DNA of 64,000 nucleotides from Branchiostoma floridae. Its lineage: Eukaryota; Chordata; Leptocardii; Amphioxiformes; Branchiostomatidae. The position numbers and the translations under genes were made by a program. The notes under the pieces are model-generated. The model saw only the letters and a list, made by a program, of their open reading frames with translations. It was not told the DNA's origin and ran no database searches. Every line of letters starts with the position of its first letter. The stretch's first letter is position 1. The DNA lies in assembly GCF_000003815.2 (NCBI RefSeq), contig NW_023365728.1, positions 173,640 through 237,639 on the forward strand, given 5' to 3'. This document shows positions 1 to 30,859 of the stretch, in pieces.

Positions 1-105
1 ATGACGCAGGAGGGTCCTGGGACAGCCCAGGTGGCGCTCGTGTGGACAGGTGAGCTCTCCTGACGACAGGTGTGGACAGGTGAGCTCTCCTGACGACAGG
101 TGAGC

Positions 106-18463
<18,358 letters not shown>

Positions 18464-18477
18464 TGCTGAATAAATCC

Positions 18478-20600
18478 CTGAAACACACAAATCAGTTGAA
18501 TGTAAAACATAGAAAAATCATCACATCTTTAAACTGAACAGTTGTACTAGTGCCGGTTCACAAATGTTCATTTCCCTCAGTTCCATTAAAACTCACATTT
18601 AAAGCGAGCACAAAAGAAACAAAGTTGAAAGTTCTGCTGCAGTACCAAGGTCACACACCAGGAGAACAAACATCGATCTTGACCTTCATCTTCCCAACAC
18701 CTGCTCATCTACAAAAATATCAGGTGTCCATCCTGCTCTTAACTTCTGCAACTCACACATACCAAAAACCACAGACAGACCAAAAATAATCTCACCAGTC
18801 CTCCAATTTCCTTGGAGGCAACAAGGAGACTGTGCTGACTTACATCACAGCAGATATCTAAAAATAGTAAAATTGTACCAACCACATAATACCTTAGACT
18901 AGTACTAAGTGCTGCAATTAAAGGGTTTGGGTTTACAGTTACAGATGACATTCACTCTAGATCTAACGTTACCAAACTGAGTTTTATCAGACTACATGTA
19001 CCTACAGTTGTACTACTCTACCCAACATGTCAGGATAACCCCACCATCCCTGCCTGACTGTGAGCACTCCTGAGTTCCAGGGTTTGCAGTTCTCTGTCCA
19101 CAGAACAGCCGGCTGCACAACTGTTTCTACTTCTGCCCCCTGATCTCCACACACAAACCAGATCAGGGATGCAGGAGTTGTACAAGCAGGAAAACTTCCA
19201 AGTTTCTTCAGCATTACTTCCTGGTGCATAGGAAAAGTCTTGTCTTTCATAATTCCCTCAGCTGGGCTAACATGTAACAAGTCAGCAAACAGGGGACAAG
19301 GCAAAAGAGTAGCCTGGAATCCAGCAGAAAACACCACACTTATCAAAAAGGAAAGGGCCCTTCCAGGAAAAAAACACAGTTTTCAGTCTTTTGGCAAAAA
19401 AATCTTCACTAAGTGTAGGTGGCTACCTCAAGAAGAAAGAAGTCTAAAGAATGAAGACTACAACTAGAAGATGAAGTCTTACCTTGTCATGTGCATGAAC
19501 ACAAAAACACAATAAAAATTAGAACTATGAAATATAAACAATCTTTTTGGTGTAACGATACCTCAAGCAGTAAAATGTTTTCTTGTACCCACATCCCAGT
19601 GCCCACATCCCAGATTGCAGAAAGCACTGTACAAAAACAATTTTCAATTATTTTTGAAAAAACATTGCAATTTGACTTTGCTTTAATGATTACTCCAGAA
19701 CTGCACTAGAGTTCCAATCTACATGTATTCTTGCAACTTGCAATCAACAGTACAAAATGAGTCTGGGCTTGTAACATTAGTGGCAAGTGTCATCATAGTT
19801 AGTACTTGTGTGGATGTAAAATAGTTTCTATGGCTCCAAAGTCCAACACTCTCCCTCCAACAAACAAGAGAGTGTGGGAGCCCAGAAAAACTACAGAGGA
19901 TGGCACAACATTGTACACTAGCCTTCTTCTTCTTCGTGACTCGTAATAGTCTACACAAGTCTCATGATCACATGTACCCAAGCTGCACGGTACATCATAC
20001 TACATGTAAGAGAAAATATGGATGAGACACTTAGTTACAATATGAATGCTCCAAGGAAAAACCTGGCTTTCTTTGAAGGCTCTACAAGTCAACAAGCCTG
20101 GCTTTTTTTCTAGCAGCATACTAGCCTCCAAGCTGCCAACAAGGATTCAAACGTTGCAAAACTGATACAGTTTGGCAACAGGAAACGCCTGACGAGAGGG
20201 GATAGCTCAGGAGGCTAGGAAAAACATGCAATACATTAAATACTGTAAAAATAGTCTTGCATTATAGAGGAGGTGATAGTCAAGAAGAGGAAACAGACCT
20301 TGAGTTAAGACCCACGAAGAAACGTAATCAGCAATGTCGGCCGCCACGCTGGAACAAGGACTCGGACGGTTACCAGGCAGAAATACTCGGTGTCCAGTTC
20401 CCTGGCTCTGAGCAAGGTGTGCTGCAGAATACTCGATGTGTGCGTCCTGCAAAACTTGGTGCCCTGTAGACTACTGCAGCTCTGTGTGGTGATGGCCAAG
20501 CACAGTCTTCTGATACAAGACAGACAAGCAGTGTCCAGTGCACTAGCTCTGATCTGTGTGCTACAGAAACACCCAGTGTCCAGAGCTCTCCTCTGTCAGT
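18478..20600. other. Upstream of the Scm coding exons, no gene seen
   Basis: AT-rich, with no splice-consistent coding exon on either strand. A minus-strand segment at 20325-20375 has an acceptor and a possible donor but a stop in the frame needed. Confidence 0.5.
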
Positions 20601-21105
20601 GTGCAAGTGTGAGGGAAAGCCAGGTTCCTGGTACAGTATCCTGTACGGTGTCCTCCTGTGCAAGTGTGATCCCAGGTTCCTGGTACAGTGTCCAGTGTCC
20701 TCCTGTGCAAGTGAGAGCCAGGTTCCTGGTACAGTGTCCAGTGTCCTCCTGTGCAAGTGTGATCCCAGGTTCCTGTCACAGGACCACCAAAGGCACAGGC
20801 CATAAACCACATCCCTAACCATGCCTGTTGCCGTGACGACCGGAGAGAGTGGACAATGCTGGCGTGTGGGCCAGTCTAGACAGTTTGATGGTCCTGTTTG
20901 GCTGGGGACAAATTGGGCACATCAAAGAGACAACAGCCGGAACAAATACACCGCTGGGGAGGACAGGTCCTTCTGGAAACAGCTTCATCTTCATGTGTAT
21001 TCTTGTGTGGTGAAGTTTAGTACAGTACATGTGTATTCCTGTGTGGTGAAGTTTGGTACAGTACATGTGTATTCTTGTGTGGTGAAGTTTGGCTCAGTTC
21101 TGTGG
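20600..21105. repeat. Two small minisatellites
   Basis: 20620-20790: about four units of 45 bp around CCAGGTTCCTGGTACAGTGT. 20990-21095: three units of 36 bp, GTGTATTCYTGTGTGGTGAA followed by GTTTRGTACAGTACAT. Confidence 0.85.
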
Positions 21106-21789
21106 CTGCAGCTTTCCTCTCTGGACAGGAGTTTCTTTTACAAACCAGTCTTGCAAGGTGGTGGTTTATGATGGCTCAGGCGTAGGTGTGAAGATTTGCA
21201 CATGATTAATTTCCAACAGCTCCAATTCTGCCACCTCGGCACATGGCAAAGATCCATTCGATACATTTGAGAGAGAACAGTAAAATGCCCAGACAAACGC
21301 TGTAAGCTCTGAAAGACAATTTGAGGAGGCCAGCGGATGTGCAAGGTGATTAGGGACTGGAACTTTATCACTGAGTAAGGAGGTGTGAAAACTCACAACT
21401 ACTCATGACAGGAAGAGCTCCAGTCTGTTAAGTACAGTAAAGTAAAGACTCTTTCTATCTGCAACACAAAGTCTACATTTCTGGATCAAAACTAGACTTG
21501 CCCAATTTTTTGACTGAGAATGAGCAATCCACAAAATGAGCAATCCACAAAAGTGTATTTTATTTCCACAACATCAGATCACAGGTCACATAAATGAAAT
21601 GAAATGTTAAACTTTCTTTTACATAGCTAAATAATCATCGGACAGAACTCAGAAGTCCTTAGAGAAATCTTGTATGCATGTTTAAACATCAGGAATACCC
21701 AGAAGAGTTCCGACCAGCAGGGCGGTACTGTCTGTATCTGTAATACTAGTCTGAAGAGACTTTACCCCAAGGGTTGGGAGGCTGCATCA

Positions 21790-22640
21790 TAGCCTTTAAC
21801 AGGCTCCAGAGGCTGCCAGAAAATAGTCTCCTCTGCCAGGCTCCACAGGAAAATAGTAGCCTCTAACAGGCTCAACAGGAAAATAGTAGCCTCTAACAGG
21901 CTCAATAGGAAAATAGTAGCCTCTAACAGGCTCCACAGGAAATAGTAGCCTCTAACAGGCTCCACAGGAAAATAGTAGCCTCTAACAGGCTCCACAGGAA
22001 AATAGTAGTCTCTAACAGGCCCCCAAAATAGTAGCCTCTAACAGGCTCCACAGGAAATAGTAGCCTCTAACAGGCTCCATAGGAAAATAGTAGCCTCTAA
22101 CAGGCTCCATAGGAAAATAGTAGCCTCTAACAGGCTCCACAGAAAATAGTAGCCTCTAACAGGCTCCACAGGACAATAGTAGCCTCTAACAGGCTCCACA
22201 GGAAAATAGTAGCCTCTAACAGGCTCCACAGGAAAATAGTAGCCTCTAACAGGCTCCACAGGAAAATAGTAGCCTCTAACAGGCTCCACAGGAAAATAGT
22301 AGCCTCTAACAGCCTCCATAGGAAAATAGTAGTCTCTAACAGGCTCCATATGAAAATAGTAGTCTCTAACAGGCTCCACAGGAAAATAGTAGTCTCTAAC
22401 AGCCTCCATAGGAAAATACTAGCCTCTAACAGGCTCCATAGGAAAATAGTAGCCTCTAACAGGCTCCACAGGAAAATAGTAGCCTCTAACAGGCTCCACA
22501 GGAAAATAGTAGCCTCTAACAGCCTCCATAGGAAAATAGTAGCCTCTAACAGGCTCCATAGGAAAATAGTAGCCTCTAACAGACTCCAAAGGCCACCAAA
22601 AATAGTAGCCTCTAACAGGCTCCACAGGAAAAAAGCTACA
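21790..22640. repeat. 30-bp minisatellite, about 28 units
   Basis: Unit AGCCTCTAACAGGCTCCACA followed by GGAAAATAGT with scattered substitutions and a few truncated units. Long open frames across it are artefacts of the 30-bp period. No exon edge is recognisable in the unit. Confidence 0.95.
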
Positions 22641-22949
22641 AGGTATCCCGGCCAGGGAGGTGCACATGTACATGTACATGTGCAGTTAAACAAGCAATGA
22701 AATTTGTCCCAATTAAAGGCAATTTGAAAGATTAATAGCTACATGAAGATTCCACAGTGTGGAAAGCCTTAGGGAAAAAAAGTGGTGATTTATACTTCAT
22801 TTTAAATTCATGGCCGTAGGCTGATTGTATGGGTGCAGTCACGAACATGAAAAAAAAGGCTTTAAAAAATGTGACTATGAGATCTACCTAATAACGTATC
22901 TCTTTATATATTACGGTGAGGTTGGACAATGCTAACTGCTGTCTCCCCT

Positions 22950-23430
22950 GTGCCCCTGCACACAATGGTTCGTCCCTTATCTCAACCCTGCACACAATGG
23001 TTCATCCCCCACCACCCCTGCACACAATGGTTTGTCCCTCATCTCCCCTGCACACAATGGTTTGTCCCTCATCTCCCCTGCACACAATGGTTTGTCCCTC
23101 ATCCCCCCTGCACACAATGGTTTGCCCCTCATCACCCCTGCACACAATGGTTCATCCCTCATCCCCCCTGCACACAATGGTTCGTCCCTCCATGTGTATT
23201 GAGACATTAGTGGGGTAATCAGTCCTGGTTTATGGCACCCACAAGGCAAATTTGGGGCTACACAGCTTTCCTCATGCATTATTCTGTAACTTTCCATTTC
23301 ACAACACAAACAAGCTGTATAAACTTTCACTTTCACTACACAAACAACAAACTGTATAAACTTTCCATTTCACTACACAAACAAGCTTTATAAACTTTCA
23401 CTTTCACTACACAAACTACAAGCTGTATAA
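22950..23430. repeat. 29-bp minisatellite and a TTTCACTTTCACTACACAAA repeat
   Basis: 22960-23190: nine units of CCCTGCACACAATGGTTTGT followed by CCCTCATCT. 23290-23430: about four units with AAACTTTCACTTTCACTACA and CAAACAAC. Confidence 0.9.
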
Positions 23431-26400
23431 AGATATCCTTTCAAAGCTTTTCTGTCAAATAGAATTCTAATAAAATCTCAGTTAGACGTAACATGCATTG
23501 GCATAATACCGGCCGTAAGACTTATACCGGCCGATAAAAAATAATCTACACATGCAACAATAGTTATTTCTGAGGTATGCACACTTCAGACATCTAGGTG
23601 TCCAATATATCTTTTACAAAGCATCGATTACAATGCATTCGAAGACGACAAGGCCAAAAGTTTTCAGTATCTTTTTCGGGACAGGCGAGCTCGTCGTGGG
23701 ACGAACACACTGTCACATTCATTGCCAGATTTGTAGATAATAATCACATGGTCTCACGGCACAAGACGAACATGATTCAACAAAAATCTTGAATTTCTGT
23801 TGGTGACCTACAACTCGTGTAAAAGTGTGAAGAACCGTTGCATAATAGCCCGGATCTACGACTGAATGGGCAAAATTGAACGTACGCAGCCATTTTCCCG
23901 CCATTTTTATATCTACGCTAGCAGTAAAGTGTTGCGTCACAGCGGTTGTGACGGACAGAAGTTAAATGAACATTCTTGACAGTATACGTCCGTTTTCTCA
24001 TGACATTTTATATGCTCATGCAGGTTTATGTTTTATGCATTTACTAACATAAAAGGAAGGAACATGGAGGATGTATAAAGGTACATAGCGACAGTTAATT
24101 GTGCCGTGTTTCTTCCGGCCGGTATTTTGTACCCCCTCCCAACCACGCGCCCGTTCCCCGTGTAATTCCGCGGCGTGTTACAATTACGATATTACGCTTT
24201 TAGCAGGACAAGAGTGGCAGAAAAGTTACACAGAAGAAGTGGCAAGGGTAACCTATAACAGCAACATGTAACTGGAGAAAATGATGCGTTGGCAATTTGT
24301 CAAATCAGTATGGCTAGAGAAATCGTCGTAAACGTGCCGGTATTATGATAATAGATGTTATCTCTCCCATTAATAAAGTGTGATCCCGATTCTAAGCTGC
24401 TTTCTGATCCAACATTTTTCACTTATTTCTGAGACTGAATTCGGAGTCCTGACCTCACCAACCTCCTTGCCAGAATCAAACACAGAAGTGACAGAACACA
24501 AATACAAGGATCCAAACACTACCCCCCCCCCCGTAAATACTGGTGTCAGGACCCACACAAACCACACGTGACAAAGGTCACCGACAGCTGACCTTTCCAC
24601 ACCTCAAACACCATGACCTGACCTGACCTGACCTCTGCTGTTTCTATTCAATAGAGAGGGAAATACAGGAAAACATAGGTGAGAAATGAATAAACATCTT
24701 TTCTAAACATTTCTGTAGATTTTATTCATTCCAAGAAATTTGTCTCTTTGCTGCTTTTCAGGAGTGGGTGTATGGAGAGTCTATAACAGACTGGTTTGAG
24801 ACGGTTACATGGAGACTACCGCTACCTTCTGAATCTGTGGACCTACACGCCAGCATCCATGTATGCCAGAACGTTAGAAGCACAAATCAAGTGTCTGAAT
24901 GAAGTTTTACACATGACAAATATGTTATGCCAAAATACAGTCAAACAGCTGAATATGATTTGGCTTTTGGGAATGGTCAGACATTTCAGGTACATGTAAT
25001 AGTTATGATGTAGCATCCGATTTATCTTTCGTCAGTGACACTGAGAGAAGCAGGTATAAGAGCAGGTTTTTTACCCTACATAAGAATTGATATGCAAACA
25101 TTTATTATTTCAGATTTTCTAAATATGTGGACACACACAATGTGACATTTAATGATTTATCCGAACTTCTTTGGTATACCAGTACTGTATACTGTATGTA
25201 TGTATGTACCAGTACTGGTTAAAGATACACCAGATGGCTATTTACTGTGTCAGCTGGGCATTAACTATATAATTAAAGTTTCCATGTACAGATCAGGAGA
25301 TGATTGGTGACCTTCCAAAGTTTCAGATATTTGGCGAGGCTTTACTGGTTTGGTCCAGTTGGTGGTGCCACTAGGCTTGGGTAATGGTCTGAGAACACAT
25401 GTAGTGATGTACACTGAACTGGGCAGAAGTCATGATCTGGGACTAAAGTCAAACTAAGAAGTGGGCATATGGCCTCGTGTCCCCGCAACTTTGCCCTTTG
25501 CTTTAGATTTGTATGCAGGCCACAAGCAGCACACGCGACCCCATATGACCCAGCAGTCACACACGCGACCCCACCCGACCCCTCATGAAAAGCAGGTCAA
25601 AGTGGCGCGACCCCTCAGCCCCTGTGCGGTGATCCCCATTGTTACACCCATCAAGTCTTTTCACAGAGGCCATATATACCCGTAACAGGCCAGGATTTTC
25701 CTTAAGTTAAAACTACTCACATTCCAAACAATTTCTGAACAAGCAAATAAAAATCCCTGTCATGATCTCTGATAAAATGAGTTTGAAACAACCTACTAGT
25801 CTACTAGTTCTAGAATCACAGCACAATGAATGAGACAACTGGTATCTACTTTCAACAGGCAATTCTGTGCCATATATTAATGTACTGAAAGATTCAATAT
25901 TAATAGCCAGAGTTTGTATGTGGTGATTTCAGGCAGGGATACTAACTCTACTAACTATACTATTTCTTACTTCTTACACTCCACATTACATAACATAATC
26001 AGTATTGGATCAACATTTCCAATCCAAGATACATGCTCATACAGCCAACACTAAAACATCTTTGATAACACTTCTCATCAACATGGCAAAGATAAGATCA
26101 TTTAGCATGAATTCTGTTTGTTTCTATATTGCTTAGCTCTAGCCTCTATTTGGGTGTCAAAATTCCTGCTTTGCAACTTTAAGGCATCCATATCATCATG
26201 TACAACAGTGTTCAGTGTTCATAAAAATGTTAGTGTTGGAAAAACATGTATATTACTGGTGCCATGGTTTATGCTGAGATGTAGATATTCATAAGCATGT
26301 TGTTTTATATGCTGAGATATAGTATTATAGATATATATAAGCATGTTGCATAAGATCTGGAAAACAGAATCTTCTTGATGTGACTAATTATTTCCCTTTT

Positions 26401-27380
26401 GTAAGACTCATCTAGTCTGGGATTTTAGCATTGGGAAACTATGATTTAAAAAAAAAAATCCCAGGTCCTTCTATTTTCTACACAAACCAAAACATAGAAT
26501 ATTTCATTTAATACCTTCTTCATACCGCTCTACATTCTGTACCTGTGGTTACTGATATTTAGTCGAGATAAGCAAACTTACAGGCAGGACTCGGCACATT
26601 TGCATTATTATCAGGGTCAACACAACTGTGTCGTGTTGTTGATATTTAGCGCATATAAAACATCAGAACTGTGTTTTCAAGCACCATAAACACGAAGCTA
26701 GTTAGATCTCTCCACGCTAACGACAGATCAGACCAAGGAGGTTGATCAGACTTTAAAATGAACGCAATTTCTACTATTAAAAAAAAATCATGTTGTCGAC
26801 TCGCTTGAGCTCCCACAAACGGACAGCAACAAATCTGTTGTTATTTGACACCCGGGGATAATTAGGTTTGGCGGTGAAATGTGTGATAGGCTGATATGAT
26901 CAAAAGCACTCTGCATAAATAACCCACCCATGTGTGAAAGTTAATTTACCAGAATCAGGCGGCGTTGGTGAATAAATATTTGCTAAAATTCATGCATGCC
27001 GATTTCACCAAGAGGTGGAAATCATTATACCAGTCCACGTGGACCCGTTTTACTGAGTTTTCAGCCATAATTCCCACCCGATCCCTTCAAAGTTAGACAG
27101 CAGACCCTGTACTGAAATATCGACACGTCTGAGCGGTTTTAATCCAGTCCGGATTAGCTAATGATATAAGATCCAGGCAGCGCCAGATGTAGAAATCCGA
27201 AGCGTGATTTTGACAGTTCAAAGACCACATCAAAATGGACAGAAAAACAGATTACTACAGCAGTAAGCTACAACAATCCTTAGTGAGTACAGTGCAGCGG
27301 AATTCAGAAAGTATTACAGCGTGAAAACCAGTTTCAACCTTAGAAATTGGAAGATACCGGAGCAAATTAATTCATACTCA
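23431..27380. other. Long non-coding stretch with one dispersed repeat copy
   Basis: Probably 5' intron of the Scm gene. No convincing exon found. Contains a CTGACCTGACC repeat near 24615 and the dispersed repeat at 24968-25130. The rest, including AT-rich 25700-27000, shows no recognised structure. Confidence 0.5.
24968..25130 (+). repeat. Dispersed repeat containing CTTTCGTCAGTGACACTGAG
   Basis: GGTCAGACATTTCAGG, then TAGCATCC, then CTTTCGTCAGTGACACTGAG, AGCAGGT and AATTGATATGCAAA. The same order of motifs occurs at 28240-28365 and 39555-39705, and inverted at about 52565-52660. Confidence 0.65.
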
Positions 27381-27381
27381 C

Positions 27382-27417
27382 ATTTTGGATTCGCGGGTAC
27401 CCTCCTTCGTCAGCCAT
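27382..27417 (-). CDS. Candidate upstream first exon of the Scm gene
   Basis: A minus-strand ATG at 27417-27415 begins MADEGGYPRIQN, followed by a strong donor (AAT then GTGAGT). It points toward the Scm gene and sits where a head-to-head promoter is expected. Joined directly with exon 18477-18382 in phase 0 it would hit a stop, so either an intermediate exon exists or the weaker donor four bases further on (GTATGA, phase 1) is used. It may belong to another transcript. Confidence 0.35.
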
Positions 27418-27631
27418 GTTGGCCGTGACGTCACGGGTAAACAAAATTCATATCGCTATTTCTCAACCAAACGAATTTTGTTTCAGTACTAGTCATTTTA
27501 TAACCGAAATCTATTAAAAAATGTGGTAAATATCATTTTGTGTACATCTCTGATAATTTTTCTTACTTGATATTGTTATTAGTCCAGGTGCTCCCATGAT
27601 GCCCCGCGCGCCCTTGGAGCGGAGTGACAAG
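27418..27631. promoter_or_regulatory. Putative bidirectional promoter with CRE palindrome
   Basis: Roughly 215 bp between the candidate minus-strand first exon and the NDUFB4-like start codon. It contains the full CREB/ATF site TGACGTCA at 27426-27433. No TATA box is obvious near either start. Head-to-head housekeeping promoters with CRE sites are common in animals; assignment to both genes is inference. Confidence 0.45.
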
Positions 27632-29108
27632 ATGGCGGCATCAGGAAAAGGTCCGGCGATGGACCCTTGGCGAATCTTCCCCGAAGTCTCTCCGGAGGAG
27701 ATGCGAGCCGCGGCCGAGCGCCAGGCTATCAAGGGGAAACTCCGGGCCGCCATGCAGCAGAAACTTCGGGACCCGTACGCCGTCGGCAACTTCGTAAGTA
27801 GATGTCAAACATTCGAAAATCAGCATTAAAAAAAATCAAAGTTTTGAATTTACAACTGAATTTTTGCTGGAGAGCCAGCCAAGGGCAAACAGACTTGTAC
27901 AAAAATTACATCATGTATATATTAGCAACAGTACATGGCTGTCTCCGTGTATGACACTGATGTTCTATTGGGAAACGTGGTTGGTTAGCCATTTGTTGTC
28001 ATGGTGCAAACGTGTGTACTACAGTGTAGGAGTGTACACTTGCCACTACAAGAAACACGCTGAGACTTAAAAAGTTAAATCATTGTTTTAGTTGATATTC
28101 CAGCTCCATGTTTCAGTTTAACAATACAGTACTCAACATGTACTAAATTATGTTTATGTTGTATACGTCAACATCCAGGTAATATAAGATACATATGCAA
28201 GATAGTATCAAGTTACAGTGTTTACTGAAGGTACCGTGTAGATTTGGAAACGGTCAGACGTAATATGCAGCATCCACTACCTTTCGTCAGTGACACATCT
28301 GTTGTAGAACAGATTCTTATCCCAATACTCTAAATTGATATGACAATTAGGTGAAGAAAAATTTTAGATACCCCAACAGGAAAGTAAAACAAGTCAAATT
28401 CTGTTGGTACTGTAGTTTGGGTACGGAGCTATTGTCTCTCGTGATGGGCGATTTCAAGTGTCCAGAAGTTTGTGTACTTGTTATATTTGATTGATACCGA
28501 GCTCAGACACTAATGTCCATGTTTGTTTGTTGTTGTTGTTCTGTAGGAAGACCCAGCGTTACAACGTTGGTACTACGTCAGGAATTAAGGTTCTTAACGT
28601 GGGTGTTCTACACTGACATGGTAAGGTTCTTAACGTGGGTGTTCTACACTGACAGGGTAAGGTTCTTAACGTGGGTGTTCTACACCGACAGGGTAAGCTT
28701 CTTATCTTACATGGGTGTTCTACACCGAGAGGGTAAGGTTCTTAACGTGGGTGTTCTACACCGACAGTAAGCTTCTTAACGTGGGTGTTCTACACCGACA
28801 GGGTAAGGTTCTCACGTGGGTGTTCTACACTGACAGGGTAACTAAGGTTCTTAAATCTAGCCTTTAGAAAGATCTACAAAAATTCTTTTTAAGTTTAAGC
28901 TCCCAGGAGTGACAGAGACTGTGTACTAAAGCTGAAAAGACTGGCACCCAGGCTAACTTACTTGTACTCTAAGTCTTAATTGGTGACATTTGATAAAAGC
29001 AGTAACATGTCCACTTCTGACCTGCGTCTTTTTTCGTTTCAGCGCAAAATGAAGGAGGACTGGAAAAAGGGCATCGGCAGAAATAAGGCATCGATGATCA
29101 ACTTCTAA
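27632..29108 (+). CDS. NDUFB4: NDUFB4-like complex I subunit (middle part missing or scrambled)
   Basis: Accessory subunit B15 of mitochondrial complex I, a small inner-membrane protein. Exon 27632-27793 reads MAASGKGPAMDPWRIFPEVS, then AERQAIKGKLRAAMQQKL and ends AVGNF. Exon 2 starts at 28547 with EDPALQRWYYVR. Last exon 29043-29108 reads RKMKEDWKKGIGRNKASMIN-F-stop. These match human NDUFB4 segments around ISPETRRAQAERLAIRAQL, IENPALLRWAYAR and TERDRKEKL. The start ATG has a good context (AAGATGG); an upstream in-frame ATG pair exists at 27597. After YYVRN the frame stops at TAA (28586-28588). A second frame then reads FLTWVFYTD, the expected end of the membrane span, next to a donor GTAAGG. 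About 26 residues known from the family are absent. AATAAA at 29334-29339. Confidence 0.7.
28240..28365 (+). repeat. Dispersed CTTTCGTCAGTGACAC repeat, second copy
   Basis: ACGGTCAGACGTAATATGCA, then GCATCCACTACCTTTCGTCA and GTGACAC, then TTATCCC and AATTGATATG. It sits in intron 1 of the NDUFB4-like gene. Confidence 0.65.
28583..28860 (+). repeat. Exon-edge minisatellite of NDUFB4-like gene (about 36 bp, about 7 units)
   Basis: Each unit carries the codons FLTWVFYTD followed by R or M and the donor GTAAGG, that is the 3' edge of the membrane-span exon plus the start of the intron. Units vary by small indels and substitutions. The array begins abruptly after the first 13 codons of exon 2, without an intervening intron or the rest of the membrane exon. 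Confidence 0.8.
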
Positions 29109-29333
29109 CCCGGGTCACCACAGCTGGGGCGCTTCGGCAGGGCGCTTCGGCAGGGCGCTTTGACAGGGCGCTTCGGCAGGGCACATCAGTGGGATTATCC
29201 AGACGGGCGTGTCACATTGACAGGATGTCAACATGATGGGAAATAGAACATCTGCTGAAGTCTGGTGTTACCGTGTGAAGTTTCCCCATTGTACACAGGC
29301 AGGAATATGTAGTTATATGTTATGTGTGTCAGA

Positions 29334-29339
29334 AATAAA
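29334..29339 (+). terminator. Polyadenylation signal AATAAA, NDUFB4-like gene
   Basis: AATAAA 225 bp after the stop codon, in the sequence GAAATAAAGTGTCG. The 3' UTR before it holds short repeats of GGCGCTTCGGCAG at about 29128-29180. Confidence 0.6.
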
Positions 29340-29597
29340 GTGTCGTCGGACATTGACATTGTCATCAGATGTTCTGCTTGTCTCTTGCATTTTGTGAATT
29401 TACTTGTACAGTTGAGGTGTGTAACATGTTGGCGTAGAGCTGTGTAATTACGGGTAAAACCTTGGATTTCTGCATATTCTTTAAGTTATAAAAAGTCCAA
29501 AACAGACTTTTGTTAATCTCCAAGCAGATGCAGAAAGATACAGTTGTCAAGTTTCTGAAGCTCCTGGTTCCCTGAGCCTGTCAACATAAAGCCGGTC

Positions 29598-30290
29598 AGC
29601 ACTCAGGCTCCTACATACATGTACTAGTAGCACTCAGACTCCTACATACATGTACTAGTAGCACTCAGACTCCTACATACATGTACTAGTAGCACTCAGA
29701 CTCCTACATACATGTACTAGTAGCACTCAGGCTCCTACATACATGTACTAGTAGCACTCAGGCTCCTACATACATGTACTAGTAGCACTCAGACTCCTAC
29801 ATACATGTACTAGTAGCACTCAGACTCCTACATACATGTACTAGTAGCACTCAGACTCCTACATACATGTACTAGTCAGCACTCAGGCTCCTACATACAT
29901 GTACTAGTAGCACTCAGGCTCCTACATACATGTACTAGTAGCACTCAGACTCCTACATACATGTACTAGTAGCACTCAGACTCCTACATACATGTACTAG
30001 TAGCACTCAGGCTCCTACATACATGTACTAGTAGCACTCAGACTCCTACATACATGTACTAGTCAGCACTCAGGCTCCTACATACATGTACTAGTAGCAC
30101 TCAGGCTCCTACATACATGTACTAGTAGCACTCAGACTCCTACATACATGTACTAGTCAGCACTCAGGCTCCTACATACATGTACTAGTAGCACTCAGAC
30201 TCCTACATACATGTACTAGTCAGCACTCAGGCTCCTACATACATGTACTAGTAGCACTCAGACTCCTACATACATGTACTTGTAGATAGA
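29598..30290. repeat. 31-bp minisatellite, about 22 units
   Basis: Unit GTAGCACTCAGACTCCTACA followed by TACATGTACTA; every fourth to seventh unit has GTCAGCACTCAG instead. It lies 260 bp after the NDUFB4-like poly(A) signal, with no coding sequence. Confidence 0.95.
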
Positions 30291-30595
30291 TTAACAAGGA
30301 GAAATCAAACTGGAAGTTCTGCTACCTTAGAAAGCCACTAGGGTCCCATTATCGAACTTGACCTTTGTTTCCCTGACCCTTACCCAGCTACAATTTGCCA
30401 TAAGGACCCATACACAGCTTTTAGTGCTATACTGACAAAACGCACACACATGTACATTAATACTCAAACATGCACACTCACATACACATTGTACACACAC
30501 ATACAGATGGCCCCTAAAACTGAACCTACTTGGCAAAGGCTATACGTTTATAACATAACTTCAGGTATAAAAGCTCGCTGCATGCTGCTGTTCCT

Positions 30596-30679
30596 TACTC
30601 TCCAAGCAGAGGTTGAGTCGCGCAGATATAGCAGTAGTCGGAAAAATATCTACGCGACTCAACCTCTGCTTGGAGAGTA
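30596..30679. mobile_element. 84-bp MITE, TACTCTCCAAGCAGA family
   Basis: Near-perfect hairpin with ends TACTCTCCAAGCAGAGGTTG and its complement. The direct repeat GCTGTTCCT flanks both sides (9 bp). No coding content. Confidence 0.85.
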
Positions 30680-30859
30680 GCTGTTCCTATGTTGGAGCTG
30701 GTGGCATGACGCCTCAAAAAGAGACACCTAGCAGAGTTATCGTAAACTACAAGTACGGCTAGTTCTCCGTCATTGTTTCCAAAGGCGGCTACAGTAACAA
30801 GTGGCACCTGCCGAGTACTTGGTGATGGAGAGGTGCTCAAAACTGTAGCATGGTCAGAG

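Noticed and set aside
20195-20222. tRNA-like start GGGGATAGCTCAGGAGGCTAGG
   Set aside because: It resembles a D-arm/A-box only; no anticodon arm, T-arm or B-box follows.
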